A stretch of 64,000 nucleotides of DNA, from positions 24,320 to 88,319 of the forward strand of contig CAZVWU010000005.1 in the NCBI GenBank assembly GCA_964631205.1. The letters are read 5' to 3'. Under the pieces are notes generated by a model. That model made no database searches. It was not told the DNA's origin and saw only the letters and a list, made by a program, of their open reading frames with translations. Position numbers and translations under genes: made by a program. Source of the stretch: CAYYYJ01 sp964631205 (lineage in GTDB: Archaea > Aenigmatarchaeota > Aenigmatarchaeia > QMZP01 > JACQNV01). Of the stretch, positions 9,666 to 19,022 are shown in pieces; position 1 is the stretch's first letter; every line of letters starts with the position of its first letter.

Positions 9666-10157
9666 ATGATTCTCATCGACACTTCAGTATATATAGCCGC
9701 TGAAGAAGATGGCTCTATTGAAAAATTGTTAGAGCAGATTTCAGAAAAGATGTTTATACATTCATGTGATGTTATAGAAAAGGAGATTAATCTCGCCGCT
9801 GATTTTTTAAGAAGGACCGATAGAAAAATTGAATCAGAAAAATTAAAAGCCATCTATGAAAAAATAAAAGAAGGCAACATTAGAACAAGTGAAAGGATAC
9901 TAAGGCTGTCTGAAGACTATCATTCTGAAGCTTCACAGCTCTCTAAAAAGGATCATAAAAAGATAAAAGCCGATTTTTTGATAGTGGCCTCTGCATCTGT
10001 AGCTGGGGTAAAAAAAATCCTGTCTTTTAACAGGAAAACAATGGCATCTGAACAGACCATAAAAGTATACAATATAGTAAATACCAGAAATAATTGCAAA
10101 ACACCTGCATTTTTGACAACAAAAGAAGAATTAAGAAAGCTCTTGGAGTCTCTTTAG
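9666..10157 (+). CDS. PIN-domain protein, putative endoribonuclease
   Basis: 163 residues. It begins ILIDTSVYIAA, the first PIN acidic position, followed by a Glu in the helical part and KADFLIVASASVAG, a typical third acidic site in the last conserved block. This fits a metal-dependent PIN ribonuclease of the VapC superfamily, slightly longer than a minimal VapC. It sits in the accessory insert of set B. The small minus-strand gene at 10131-10295 overlaps its 3' end by 27 bases tail to tail, which is not the usual toxin-antitoxin arrangement. It could be a toxin or an RNA-processing nuclease; the substrate cannot be deduced. Confidence 0.75.
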   Translation: MILIDTSVYIAAEEDGSIEKLLEQISEKMFIHSCDVIEKEINLAADFLRRTDRKIESEKLKAIYEKIKEGNIRTSERILRLSEDYHSEASQLSKKDHKKIKADFLIVASASVAGVKKILSFNRKTMASEQTIKVYNIVNTRNNCKTPAFLTTKEELRKLLESL

Positions 10158-10295
10158 TTTAAGCCGATTTCTGCGCTCCTTTTCGATATTCTCATTTACC
10201 ATTTCATCTATTTCGTCAGCAGCCTGCTCTCTGATAAACCTGGTAAACTCTACAGCATCCATCATTTTTCCATTCACTTCAATCCCTTTTTTCAT
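10131..10295 (-). CDS. Small charged protein beside the PIN gene
   Basis: 54 residues, beginning MKKGIEVNGKMMDAVEF and continuing as a highly charged helix (EIDEMVNENIEKERRNR). Size and composition resemble small antitoxins. It is convergent with, and overlaps, the PIN-domain gene. No Shine-Dalgarno sequence is evident, but TATATA lies a few bases before the ATG. The reading is plausible and not proven; it could be the partner of the PIN protein or an independent small gene. Confidence 0.5.
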   Translation of the reverse strand: MKKGIEVNGKMMDAVEFTRFIREQAADEIDEMVNENIEKERRNRLKLKRLQELS

Positions 10296-10476
10296 GATTT
10301 ATATATAGGCCGGGTACTTAAATAGCTTGCAGGCTTCAATGGTGTGTCTAATCGGTGTTCATATATTCCGGGAAAAGAGGCCTGTGAAACACATGAATCA
10401 CCGGATATATATTATTGGTTAACCGTTAACTGACTGAAAAGTGTAACCTTAAGAAGTTTACTTTACGCCACCGAAT

Positions 10477-10488
10477 GCTTTATAAAGC
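10477..10488 (+). promoter_or_regulatory. TATA-type promoter box GCTTTATAAAGC
   Basis: The same 12-base palindrome as at 8411-8422, 33 bases before the GTG at 10510. Its retention in both cassette copies supports it as the functional promoter of these genes. Confidence 0.7.
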
Positions 10489-10509
10489 CCCTTTTCATTT
10501 TTTAATAAG

Positions 10510-11478
10510 GTGGATTTTATCAGATACCTAAGCGGTTTGGTGGACGGGATTTATAACAGCAGGAAAACCAGGGACCTGCTCGCTTTTTCATTAGTGGCGG
10601 CTTTGCCTTTCGCATCAATAAAGGGGTATAAAGCATACACAGGGTATATTGAAAGGCGTGAAAAGGAGAAAGCGGCAATAGTAAAGGGGTTCGAGGACTT
10701 TAGTGAAGCTGAGAAGGCCTTGCGCGCAGATTATTCAGGAAAAATAGGCGCGCTGGAGGCTGAACTCGGGGAGCTGAGAACAAAATTGGAAAAAATAGGG
10801 GACCTTGAAAAAGTCCAGTGGCCAAAGGCAGAGGCAGGACCCTTGCCTATTCCTAAAAAGAAAAAACTTTCACCAGAAGAGAAAAAAGAGGCCGCTGAGA
10901 GGAGGCAGGTTAAAGCCATCAGGCTTGCCAATTACATCAAAAGCACTGCCACTATAGTAAACCATAAAGGGCTTATTGAAATATATTTTGAAGGCTATGG
11001 AGACGAGAGGCGTAGCTTTAACATGATAGAATTCAATTTGCCACTTAAAACTCATCTCGGAAACTGCAATGCGTATTATCTGGAATTTAATACCGGAAAT
11101 ATTTTTGCTGATGACATAAGAAAGATGCTTGTTCTTGGGGTAAATTCAAGAGACCCCAACAAACAATGCTCTTTAGCTGATAGTCTTGCTTCCGATACTA
11201 TCAGAGTTAACAATAGAGATGCATCAGATCCCAGAAACGGCAATATACGTGTATTTCTTGCCGCAAAGAGAAATTTTGAATATGTGATCGGTGAGCCGGC
11301 TAAGTACAGGATATTTGGTGATGCACAGGTAGCGTTTCATAGAGAGGCGGAATGGCTTTTCCCAAACGAAGATGAGATGAACCAAAAATACGAAGAATTA
11401 TTAGACATATTTACAATTGTGGCTTCTACCGCTGAACCTAGCTCTGAAACTCCCAATCAACCCGCGAACCCTAAGTAG
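10510..11478 (+). CDS. N-terminally anchored coiled-coil protein, cassette gene 2
   Basis: 322 residues from GTG. The N-terminus, with a membrane segment (DLLAFSLVAALPFASIKGY) and coiled coil to about residue 95, matches cassette gene 1. The last ten residues (ETPNQPANPK) match it too. The middle is different: a Lys-rich linker (IPKKKKLSPEEKK) and a beta-rich globular domain with two cysteines. It ends two bases before the convergent giant gene. Conserved anchor and tail with exchanged centre suggests diversifying selection on the exposed domain, as in surface or immunity proteins; this is inference. Confidence 0.8.
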   Translation: MDFIRYLSGLVDGIYNSRKTRDLLAFSLVAALPFASIKGYKAYTGYIERREKEKAAIVKGFEDFSEAEKALRADYSGKIGALEAELGELRTKLEKIGDLEKVQWPKAEAGPLPIPKKKKLSPEEKKEAAERRQVKAIRLANYIKSTATIVNHKGLIEIYFEGYGDERRSFNMIEFNLPLKTHLGNCNAYYLEFNTGNIFADDIRKMLVLGVNSRDPNKQCSLADSLASDTIRVNNRDASDPRNGNIRVFLAAKRNFEYVIGEPAKYRIFGDAQVAFHREAEWLFPNEDEMNQKYEELLDIFTIVASTAEPSSETPNQPANPK

Positions 11479-11480
11479 TA

Positions 11481-14400
11481 TTATTTGGGCTTGCTTTTTG
11501 GAACAGCTATAACCGTGACCTCATTTGATTCAACATCTCCCTGAATGCCACCCATTTCGAGCTTTACTTTTATTTTGTAAGAGGTGCCGGCTGTTACTGA
11601 TTCCCTTTCTACCAAAAGTTCAGCCCTGCCATTATTAATTATTGCTTTCTGTTTGGCGTCAGTATTATCAATTGCCAGCAATGCTTCAGCATGTTCCTCA
11701 CCATTTTCCACTTTTACTTTAAAAGAAAGTTTTGTACCATCAAAATTTTCATCAAACACTGTGATATGAGGCACCTTAATCTCCCTCTTTACTTCTTTTA
11801 TCTTTTCGTCCTCGAGGGTTGCCTCATTTTTAAAGTCCTCAAATGATTGGTCTGTGAAATGAAGGCGGAGCATATCTTTTATAGGTGTTGCTTGTTTTAT
11901 AGTCAGATCACTGTTTTGCCTTAATTTTTCGTTTCCAGCTGCCTTTACATGGCCAGGGAAAAAGGTTATTATCATGTTATTCTGCAACTCAGCGAAGGTG
12001 TTAGAACTGGATTTTGAATTCAGATCATTTATGTTATCCTTTATTAGTTGTGCAGTTTTCTCCCTAATTAACTCAAATTCGTAATTAGTGGCATCATTTT
12101 TAAATTTTATTATCAGATTATCTGTGGGTTTGCCATCAGGCCCTTTTTCTTTTTGTATACTCACCACCCTAAACGGCAGGGAAGAGTAGACCCCACTGTC
12201 AAACTTGCCTCTGGAAAGGCTGTCTTGCTTGAATTTTACGGTACCTGTTTTTTTGCCAATAAATTCGCCTACCGTTTTGGTATTTGGGTGGACTGCTTCC
12301 TCAATGATTATGGAATCAATTATGTCTGAAATACTGGGGTCTGACAGCTTCAGATTTTTATTCTCAATTGCCAGCGGCCTTGCTCCAGTCTCTGAAAATG
12401 CTATCAAAACTCCTTCTTTGAGTTGTTCACGGTTTTTGATTGTTGCAGCATTTGGATGTTTTGTTGTGTCTGCGAAATACATCACATCGCCCGGACTCAG
12501 GTCAGCTATTTTAGTAGCGGATTTCAGGTTCCTGAAAACTGATTTTCCTATTTTTGTGGTATCAGATCTGGAGACATCAGCTTTACTGTAGCCGAAATCT
12601 ACATCAAGCTCGATTTTTCTCTTCTCGGGATCCCCAGACTTTGGTATGCAGGTATATTTAACCACATACGTCCCCTGATCTAAATCAGGTATCTTTGCTT
12701 CGGCGTCATCCGGCTTTAGCACGATTCTCTTTGACTTGCCTGTTGAGAAGGCTCCTCCAACATAGTCGGCTTTTTTCCCGTATTCCACCAAACAGTTTTC
12801 AAGTTCAACAGCTTCACCCTGGATTTTTTTATTTGAGAGCATGACAATCGCCTCTTTCTGGTTAACCCTGTATTCGCATGTCCTTGTGAGCTCTGATTTT
12901 GTGCTGTCTACCCTTATTCCATGTATAGCCACGCCAAGTTCTTTTGACGGGACCAGCCATAGCTTCCCTTCCTCTGGGCATCCTTCAAGCGGCTGACCTA
13001 TGTTGGCGGCAATATTCCTTCCGGGCAGCTGTGAGCAGTCCTGCCTGTAGGTGACCGTGAGGCTTTCACGCTGCGTCAGCTTGGGGCAGTCATATTCAAA
13101 CACATATTCGCCGTCTGCAGGGTCGCCTATGTTGAAGATCGCAGGCGCATTCTGGGGACTGCTTGGGCCTGCCGTGAGGCCTAACAGCTGCTTGAGGCTT
13201 CTCGGCTCTGCAGTTGCGTCCTTTATGCCTGTGAGGATAAGGGATGTCTTGGATTTTATTATATTTGTGTGCTGGGTAAGCTTGATGTCAGTTAGCGTGT
13301 CTTTACCTATTTCATCTTTTATTGATTTGGCCTCTACTTCTATCTGGGCTGCTGCATTTTTGACAGCTGCGCTTGCAGTTATTGTTTTGTCATTCGGGTC
13401 TGCAAGCCTGCTGGCCTGGCTTTGGATTTCAAACGCCAGCGACTCTATCCCCTCAAGAGTCTTTTTCTTTTGATTTTGCAGGGCGTTTTTATCGCCCAGG
13501 TAATCTGGTTTCTCCAGCTCCCTGTCTATCCTTCTCAATTCAACTGCGTAAGACGTCTCAAGGTTAGTGGCACGGACATCTATATTGTTGACAGCTGTCC
13601 TCAGCGCGTCTGTGACCCCCGAAGCCTGCTTCCTGTATTTGATGTCCCAATTCCCGCCGCAGACGAAATTGTTGCCGTTCTCAAGCTCAAATATCACCTG
13701 GTCCTGCCCGCATGCCTCATTTGTCCTCTCGAAGTTCTGGCCTGTCTGTGTGTTCTTTGCAGTCATTGAAAACCCGATCTTCCTGTACTGGTTTGCATAG
13801 TTTTGGAAGTCAGTTGTCCTCTGGTCAACATAATTATTCAGACCTTGGAGTGTATTTGATGCAGCCCCAAGATACTGGTTGTTGCAGGATGTAAATTGCG
13901 CAACGCAGTTCAGCGCGGCCTGCCCTGCCTGCTGGGGGTTCTCAGGGTCTGCCCCATTGCAGAGGCCGTCGCCGATATTGTGGATGTTAATGTCCATGCA
14001 CAGCATGAAAGACTGTATTTCCGTGAGCGCTTTCGCCATCTGCGTGTGGATGCTCATCATGGTCTCAGCAACTTTGCAGACAGCAAGGCCTGCAGTTGTC
14101 AGCTGCCCAATCCCCTGCAGGAAAGCCCCTATCGCAGTAAAAGCAGTATTCTGCCCCTTGTCATTGGCCTGGTTGGCGGCATTGTTGATTATTGTGATCG
14201 GATTCCCCCTTGCTTCCGGGTTTTTCGGGTCGCCTATCCCAGTCACAGTTCCAGGGGTAAGGCCAGAAATTACTTGTGGATGAAATGCTGATTGTGGCAG
14301 TTTCGTGGCCCTTAAGTTTGCTTTATTTGGATCTATCCTAACAAGATCGTCTGCGTATTGGTTTTGTTCACCGTCAACAGATAATATGTGACCCTCAAGC

Positions 14401-16736
14401 AGGCCATCGTAGGTAGTTCCTGTTTTTACAAAACTAATAGATTTACCATCAATGCTCCCAGCATAACCAGTTGCACTAAAAATAGTTCCGCCTGGATATA
14501 ATGCTGGAGGTGGAATAGCTTGAATGCCTTCTATATCACTTCCTTTTACTGTTTTTATCTGCCCATTCCTTAAAACTCTAAAAGTGTTCTCACCTGCTTT
14601 ACTATTAGTGCCAACTTTGTCTATAAGCGTGGCCGGACCGCCAGACTCAAAAATCCCTTCATCAACTGTAACCTTTGTTCCAGGCGGCGGCGGATTATTT
14701 TCATCGAAGTTCCCAGCCGAACCAGGAAGATTCTCGTCATTTTGAGTCCATTCATACCAGCTCTTTACCCCGCCTGCAACGCTGCTGACAATATCCGGGA
14801 CGAAATCCTTTACCAGACCTACAATTGCCAGCCCTCCCACAATCAGAGACATCGTCGCCATTATCTTGGCATAGGTGACTGAGGTTTTGACTATCTCGAC
14901 GCATTCCTTGAGGATGTCTTTGGCATCGCCGACGCCAGCTTTGAGGTCGCTGAAGATGTCTCGGATTTCTTTTTCAGAAGTTTTTATTATTTCGTTCAGG
15001 CTTTTGACTGTCTGGGAGACTGAGATGTCCTGCAGGGTTGATTTTAGCTCGACTGATTTTTGGTTAGAGAGCCTGGCTTTTGCAAAAAGGACGTTGTTCC
15101 TGATTGTGAAGTCGCCTTGCCTGCAGTCCTTAAACTTTTCCAGCTTGAACTCGCACTCTGTCCTTCCACCCGGAGCAGGCTTGCAGCCTGTGAGCGGTAT
15201 GATTTTGTGGCCGAATGGTTTTCTCTCTTTTGGCCTTTTGAGCTTGGCGTCTTCAACAGCTTTCCTGCAGGCTTCCCTTGATTTTTCGTCTGACCTTATT
15301 TTGCTGCAGGTTTTTGTTTCCTGGGTCAGCAAAGCAACCTGCTGGAAACAGCTGTCCTTTATTTTGGCGTCGCTTATCCTATCGCATAAGGTGTGGTCCT
15401 GCAGGGACAGGGCTCCATTCGCAAAGCAGGCGTCCCTGTCTGGCTTGGCGCCTTTATCGCAGGTTGTTATGACATCGCTCCTTGTTGCCAACGATTCAGT
15501 GTCCCTGTCCAGCTCAACCCAAACTTCATCAACCTGAGTCCCTGTTGGCACGCTTATAAGTTCATAAGTAAGCTTTGTCGGGTGCCTCCTTTCGCATGAA
15601 GTAAATTCAGTCTCTTCAAACCTCCCTACTATCCCTGTTTTTGTTTTGTCTATGCACAGGCCCGGGTCATTTTTGTTGTTCGCGTCAAAACTGCATACCA
15701 GGTTAGGCTCACCACAACCGTCTGAAAAATCACGGCAGCAGTTCTCCCTTGTCTCGCCTGCATCCAGGTCAGGGACCCCATTCCCGCAATCAAGCTTTGG
15801 CTTTGGCGCAATTGTAAAAGGGTTCCCTATAAGATTGACTGTTGACGGGAAAACCAGCCCATACTCCTTTAAAATCTTTTCTGTGTCGACGAATCCTTCC
15901 CTATCTGTTTTCCTGACATCAAATTTTTCAGGCGTGTCTGCCTGGTCAATCCCGGATATATGGAGGCTTGCAATCTGCGAATTCGGGTCCTGGTTGATTT
16001 TGTTTGGTATTACCCTTGAAACCCAGCCTTTTGGGATGACATTTTTATTTTTTATAAAGTCTGCAGTCAGGTTGAGGAGCTTTGAATCAGACAAGACCAC
16101 ATCCACACTGTCCAATTCATTATCCTGCAATATTTCCCAGTCGCTCTGGGAATTCCCTATACCATGCCTTTTTATGACGTCCCAATATCCAAACCACTGC
16201 CTTTTGCCTGCTATTTCCAATGTGGCGAATGTCAGCAGCCTTGCTTCCTGCTGGCCGAAATTAAGGGTGCCAACATCTTTTGCATTCGATATGTCAAGCC
16301 AGTTTGCCTGGTAGTCAACAAAGGTCGAGAATTTAATTGCAGACTTCTTGTTTGCCTGGACTGACCGGATGCAGTCTGTTGGGTCCTGCAGCTTGAATTT
16401 TTCATCTATGCAGGGGATTATGTAAACATCATTTATCAGGACGCTTGGCTGGGAATTTATTTTAATCCCGATTGAAGTGAACTCCGGCTCCCATTGCCCT
16501 TGGACAGGGCTTTTGTCTTCAACTTTTATCTGCTTATTGACCAAGCTCGAAGGCGCTCCCAAGGAAACTGGAGTCGGCGGCTGCAACCTTGTTGATCCAT
16601 CTGGCGCAAAGAAATTCACCTGGATTACTGTTGCAAAAGACTGGGCAGTTGAGAGCGGCAAGGTCAGCATCAAATAGATAGAGAAGACTACAGCTGACAA
16701 AAATGCATTTTGCTTGCTAAAGATTTTTGCTTTCAT
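11481..16736 (-). CDS. Giant secreted protein with internal membrane segments (set B, second gene)
   Basis: 1751 residues from the ATG at 16736, which gives a clean signal peptide (AFLSAVVFSIYLMLTLPLSTAQ); an upstream start would overlap the preceding gene by 13 bases. The N-terminal half parallels the set A 841-residue protein, with a CI.S motif, a VIPKGWVSRV segment and a Cys/Asp-rich patch near residue 317 (CGNGVPDLDAGETRENCC) that may bind calcium. Hydrophobic helices occur near 620-655 and 870-900. A Gln/Glu-rich coiled coil follows at about 1050-1170, then beta-rich Cys-containing domains to the end (VTVIAVPKSKPK). It probably forms a very large exported assembly with its pilin-like neighbour; the function is unknown. 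Confidence 0.85.
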   Translation of the reverse strand: MKAKIFSKQNAFLSAVVFSIYLMLTLPLSTAQSFATVIQVNFFAPDGSTRLQPPTPVSLGAPSSLVNKQIKVEDKSPVQGQWEPEFTSIGIKINSQPSVLINDVYIIPCIDEKFKLQDPTDCIRSVQANKKSAIKFSTFVDYQANWLDISNAKDVGTLNFGQQEARLLTFATLEIAGKRQWFGYWDVIKRHGIGNSQSDWEILQDNELDSVDVVLSDSKLLNLTADFIKNKNVIPKGWVSRVIPNKINQDPNSQIASLHISGIDQADTPEKFDVRKTDREGFVDTEKILKEYGLVFPSTVNLIGNPFTIAPKPKLDCGNGVPDLDAGETRENCCRDFSDGCGEPNLVCSFDANNKNDPGLCIDKTKTGIVGRFEETEFTSCERRHPTKLTYELISVPTGTQVDEVWVELDRDTESLATRSDVITTCDKGAKPDRDACFANGALSLQDHTLCDRISDAKIKDSCFQQVALLTQETKTCSKIRSDEKSREACRKAVEDAKLKRPKERKPFGHKIIPLTGCKPAPGGRTECEFKLEKFKDCRQGDFTIRNNVLFAKARLSNQKSVELKSTLQDISVSQTVKSLNEIIKTSEKEIRDIFSDLKAGVGDAKDILKECVEIVKTSVTYAKIMATMSLIVGGLAIVGLVKDFVPDIVSSVAGGVKSWYEWTQNDENLPGSAGNFDENNPPPPGTKVTVDEGIFESGGPATLIDKVGTNSKAGENTFRVLRNGQIKTVKGSDIEGIQAIPPPALYPGGTIFSATGYAGSIDGKSISFVKTGTTYDGLLEGHILSVDGEQNQYADDLVRIDPNKANLRATKLPQSAFHPQVISGLTPGTVTGIGDPKNPEARGNPITIINNAANQANDKGQNTAFTAIGAFLQGIGQLTTAGLAVCKVAETMMSIHTQMAKALTEIQSFMLCMDINIHNIGDGLCNGADPENPQQAGQAALNCVAQFTSCNNQYLGAASNTLQGLNNYVDQRTTDFQNYANQYRKIGFSMTAKNTQTGQNFERTNEACGQDQVIFELENGNNFVCGGNWDIKYRKQASGVTDALRTAVNNIDVRATNLETSYAVELRRIDRELEKPDYLGDKNALQNQKKKTLEGIESLAFEIQSQASRLADPNDKTITASAAVKNAAAQIEVEAKSIKDEIGKDTLTDIKLTQHTNIIKSKTSLILTGIKDATAEPRSLKQLLGLTAGPSSPQNAPAIFNIGDPADGEYVFEYDCPKLTQRESLTVTYRQDCSQLPGRNIAANIGQPLEGCPEEGKLWLVPSKELGVAIHGIRVDSTKSELTRTCEYRVNQKEAIVMLSNKKIQGEAVELENCLVEYGKKADYVGGAFSTGKSKRIVLKPDDAEAKIPDLDQGTYVVKYTCIPKSGDPEKRKIELDVDFGYSKADVSRSDTTKIGKSVFRNLKSATKIADLSPGDVMYFADTTKHPNAATIKNREQLKEGVLIAFSETGARPLAIENKNLKLSDPSISDIIDSIIIEEAVHPNTKTVGEFIGKKTGTVKFKQDSLSRGKFDSGVYSSLPFRVVSIQKEKGPDGKPTDNLIIKFKNDATNYEFELIREKTAQLIKDNINDLNSKSSSNTFAELQNNMIITFFPGHVKAAGNEKLRQNSDLTIKQATPIKDMLRLHFTDQSFEDFKNEATLEDEKIKEVKREIKVPHITVFDENFDGTKLSFKVKVENGEEHAEALLAIDNTDAKQKAIINNGRAELLVERESVTAGTSYKIKVKLEMGGIQGDVESNEVTVIAVPKSKPK

Positions 16737-16750
16737 ATGTTGGTTTATTC

Positions 16751-18871
16751 CTAAACAACACAACTTTTTATGGTAGTTGAATTGACTGGCACGAAACTAA
16801 GCGGCAGCGAGACCCCCACCTGGTTGCCGCACTCGACAGTGACATTGATCAATTTAAGCCTTATTTGGGCTGAGGCAACCACGTTTTCTTCGATGACCCG
16901 CTGGTTTTCTGTGTCAGCTGCTTTTTGGTTTTTGACCTCAACAGGATCGTCTGGATCTACAGGGTTTGGCAGGGGCTTGTAAGGATAGCCTTCTGTCAAA
17001 ACAGGGTTGTAGAACCACAGGTCTGTTGTCCCCTCTGGTATTTTCCCGGCAGCATCAAAGCCGCCGAGTATAGAATCTCCTTTTTGGACGACTGTTGTTA
17101 AAGCGACATCCTCGAGGGTTGGGATTAAATTTGTAGTAAGCTCTTGGTCGCTTGTCTTCACAAAGAACGGCGCTGTTTCTCCGCCATATCCTATTGACAG
17201 TGTAAAGCTCTCTGAATTTGGCCTGACATCAGCAACAGTATAAACCCCTGCCCTTTCCACCATTTCCATGTTGAAGATATGGATTTTAACCAGGCTTAAT
17301 CTTGCGAGCCTTATTGTTTTATCCTTGACTGAATCTGAGCTGGAAACCTCCTTGAACAGCTTGTGGTCTTTCTCAGTTATCTCCAGCTGGCTGATCCCGC
17401 AAGGGACAAGCGCTTCCAGGACGCCTTCGCTGTCTGTTTTCCCAAGCGGGCAATAAGAGTAGAAAACGTCCGCATCTGCCACAGCCCCTGCAGCATCCAC
17501 GGCAGTTATTTTTGCAGGGCACCTTCCGACTGTGCACCTTTTGACTTCTTCATCAAAGAACCCTAACGTCAGGCCCAAGTCCTTCCAGTCACCTGGCTTA
17601 TACCCGTTCACAAATGTATGGAATGCAAATTTGAGTTTTAGATCTTCATCCCCAACTTCTGCCACAACAGGGAACAGCAAGAAGTATGAAATCCTATAAG
17701 GTGGCGAGACGCAAAGGGTTGTATACCCAAAGTTTTCTGTCCTTATAATGACACGCCCTGGATCTTCGCCATTGTTCTGGAAAACCTGGAAGGACTTTTC
17801 GTCCAGCTCGTTTCCCAAAGAAAATTTCACATCAAGGTTTGTAAATACCGGCAATACTCCAGGCAGATAAGATGTCCTGTTAGTTATGCCCTTTGGGACC
17901 TTGCCAGCAGTATAGATGTTGTCGAGAGTGCCGGCTATCAGATCCTCGACATCAGGCTTTAGGCTGAACCAAGTCTTTACAATAGGAGGTGTCCCGCAAC
18001 CTGTAAGGATCCCCTCGCTGGGTATTTTTGGCCTGCCAAATTCATCTGATTCTCGGTAGGCGCGTATTGAGTTTATTATAAACCTCTCAAACAACCTGTT
18101 CTCTTCAACCCCGCTAACCCTATTCACAGGCTCGCCATCTTCATCGTAACCTGTGATCTGCAGCTCTTTTTTCTGGCTCTTCTCTATAAGCTCATTCCCA
18201 AAATTTATTGCCTTTCCAAGGCTCGAAGGGATTTTTACTTCTATAGGCTTGCCAAAGTCATAGCCCTCCACAGACACTGGCAGATCGATTTTTAACTGGA
18301 CATCATTATCATTGATTTTAACTTCTACGCTCCGCGGGCTCCCTATCGAAACATCTTTTCCCTTTACACTTTGGTAGGACTTTGGGTCTATTCCCTTTAA
18401 AGATTCTTTTAACCCGGCTGAAAGGGTTGCCTCAAAATCCGCCCTTGTCCTAGTTATGGTAGTGTTCCCGTACTGCCAGAATACAACTTTATTTCCCAGA
18501 TAATCAAGCGCGGGGGGCTTTGGATCAGAGTCGAGATCGAGATAGCCGCCGTTTTGGGCGATTTTCCTTATCAGCTGTGTTGCATCAGAAGAGATTCTTC
18601 GCTGGATGTCAGAGTTTAAGGAATTTTTCAGCGCAGAAACAGACTCAGGCTCTGGAGGCAGCAAGCTTATTGTTTTGGTTGCAAAGAGAACCCCCACAAC
18701 AGCAACAACCACTATACCTAATACAATTATAATTTCTGCCTGGCCTTTCAGCCCTTTTCTTCCCGAAGAAAAGTGTTGAGATCCCAAAAGAAGGGGGTTA
18801 CCTATGCTGTTTTGTTTATTATTCCGGCCTTTCATATTCCTTGAGCTAGAAAAGAAAGAATTATTTTGCAT
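16751..18871 (-). CDS. Large pilin-like surface protein (set B, first gene)
   Basis: 706 residues as read from 18871. The signal is GRKGLKGQAE followed by IIIVLGIVVVAVVGVLFA near residues 37-60, a class III-like site cut between Gly and Gln. Preceding residues come partly from a palindromic repeat (18748-18789), so a shorter N-terminus (for example the internal ATG at residue 13) is possible. The ectodomain matches the set A 902-residue protein (GGY...GNKVVFW; CPAKITAVDAAGA...GKTDSEGVLEA near residue 443). It is followed directly by the giant gene. A structured repeat (18878-18966) lies between its likely promoter and start, so the mRNA may carry a folded leader. Confidence 0.85.
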   Translation of the reverse strand: MQNNSFFSSSRNMKGRNNKQNSIGNPLLLGSQHFSSGRKGLKGQAEIIIVLGIVVVAVVGVLFATKTISLLPPEPESVSALKNSLNSDIQRRISSDATQLIRKIAQNGGYLDLDSDPKPPALDYLGNKVVFWQYGNTTITRTRADFEATLSAGLKESLKGIDPKSYQSVKGKDVSIGSPRSVEVKINDNDVQLKIDLPVSVEGYDFGKPIEVKIPSSLGKAINFGNELIEKSQKKELQITGYDEDGEPVNRVSGVEENRLFERFIINSIRAYRESDEFGRPKIPSEGILTGCGTPPIVKTWFSLKPDVEDLIAGTLDNIYTAGKVPKGITNRTSYLPGVLPVFTNLDVKFSLGNELDEKSFQVFQNNGEDPGRVIIRTENFGYTTLCVSPPYRISYFLLFPVVAEVGDEDLKLKFAFHTFVNGYKPGDWKDLGLTLGFFDEEVKRCTVGRCPAKITAVDAAGAVADADVFYSYCPLGKTDSEGVLEALVPCGISQLEITEKDHKLFKEVSSSDSVKDKTIRLARLSLVKIHIFNMEMVERAGVYTVADVRPNSESFTLSIGYGGETAPFFVKTSDQELTTNLIPTLEDVALTTVVQKGDSILGGFDAAGKIPEGTTDLWFYNPVLTEGYPYKPLPNPVDPDDPVEVKNQKAADTENQRVIEENVVASAQIRLKLINVTVECGNQVGVSLPLSFVPVNSTTIKSCVV
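18748..18789 (-). repeat. Palindromic repeat, TTTTGGG...GGGCTGA family (in-frame coding copy 2)
   Basis: Read on the minus strand: TTTTGGGATCTCAA, then the perfect stem CTTTTCTTC/GAAGAAAAG (18754-18773), then GGGCTGA. The first 13 bases match the intergenic copy at 4185-4219 (TTTTGGGATCTCA). It encodes residues just before the KGLKGQ processing site of the 706-residue protein. Confidence 0.7.
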
Positions 18872-18877
18872 ATTTTT

Positions 18878-18966
18878 CTAGTGCAGGTCTTTTGGCTTCA
18901 GCTGGAAATAGGTTTTTGACCGATTTGATTAGAAGACCTATTTCGTCCATTTAGCCAAAGAAGTGC
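18878..18966 (+). repeat. Structured repeat, CTAGTGCAGG...AAGTGC family (E1)
   Basis: It begins CTAGTGCAGGTCTTTTGGCT and ends AGCCAAAGAAGTGC. TCTTTTGGCT pairs with AGCCAAAGA around a long insert that holds its own small stem (ATAGGT...ACCTAT). At 89 bp it is the longest member. It lies between the TATA-like sequences at 18971-18998 and the start of the 706-residue gene, so it would be a folded 5' leader there. Other members sit at the 3' ends of genes. Confidence 0.65.
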
Positions 18967-19006
18967 ACACTATATAATTATCAGTTTTCTCTTATAAGCA
19001 TGGATC

Positions 19007-19021
19007 TATAACAGTGTTATA
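19007..19021. promoter_or_regulatory. Palindromic operator-like site TATAACAGTGTTATA
   Basis: A perfect 7+1+7 palindrome upstream of the 706-residue gene promoter and just past the end of the 161-residue pilin-like gene. The core ATAACA(C/G)TGTTAT recurs at 45970-45982 and 55145-55157, both upstream of small genes, which suggests a shared regulator. Confidence 0.5.
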
Positions 19022-19022
19022 T

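Noticed and set aside
14875..16314. Several 70-220 codon plus-strand frames opposite the giant gene
   Set aside because: No signals, no recognisable domains, and the minus-strand frame is continuous and well supported by its paralogue.
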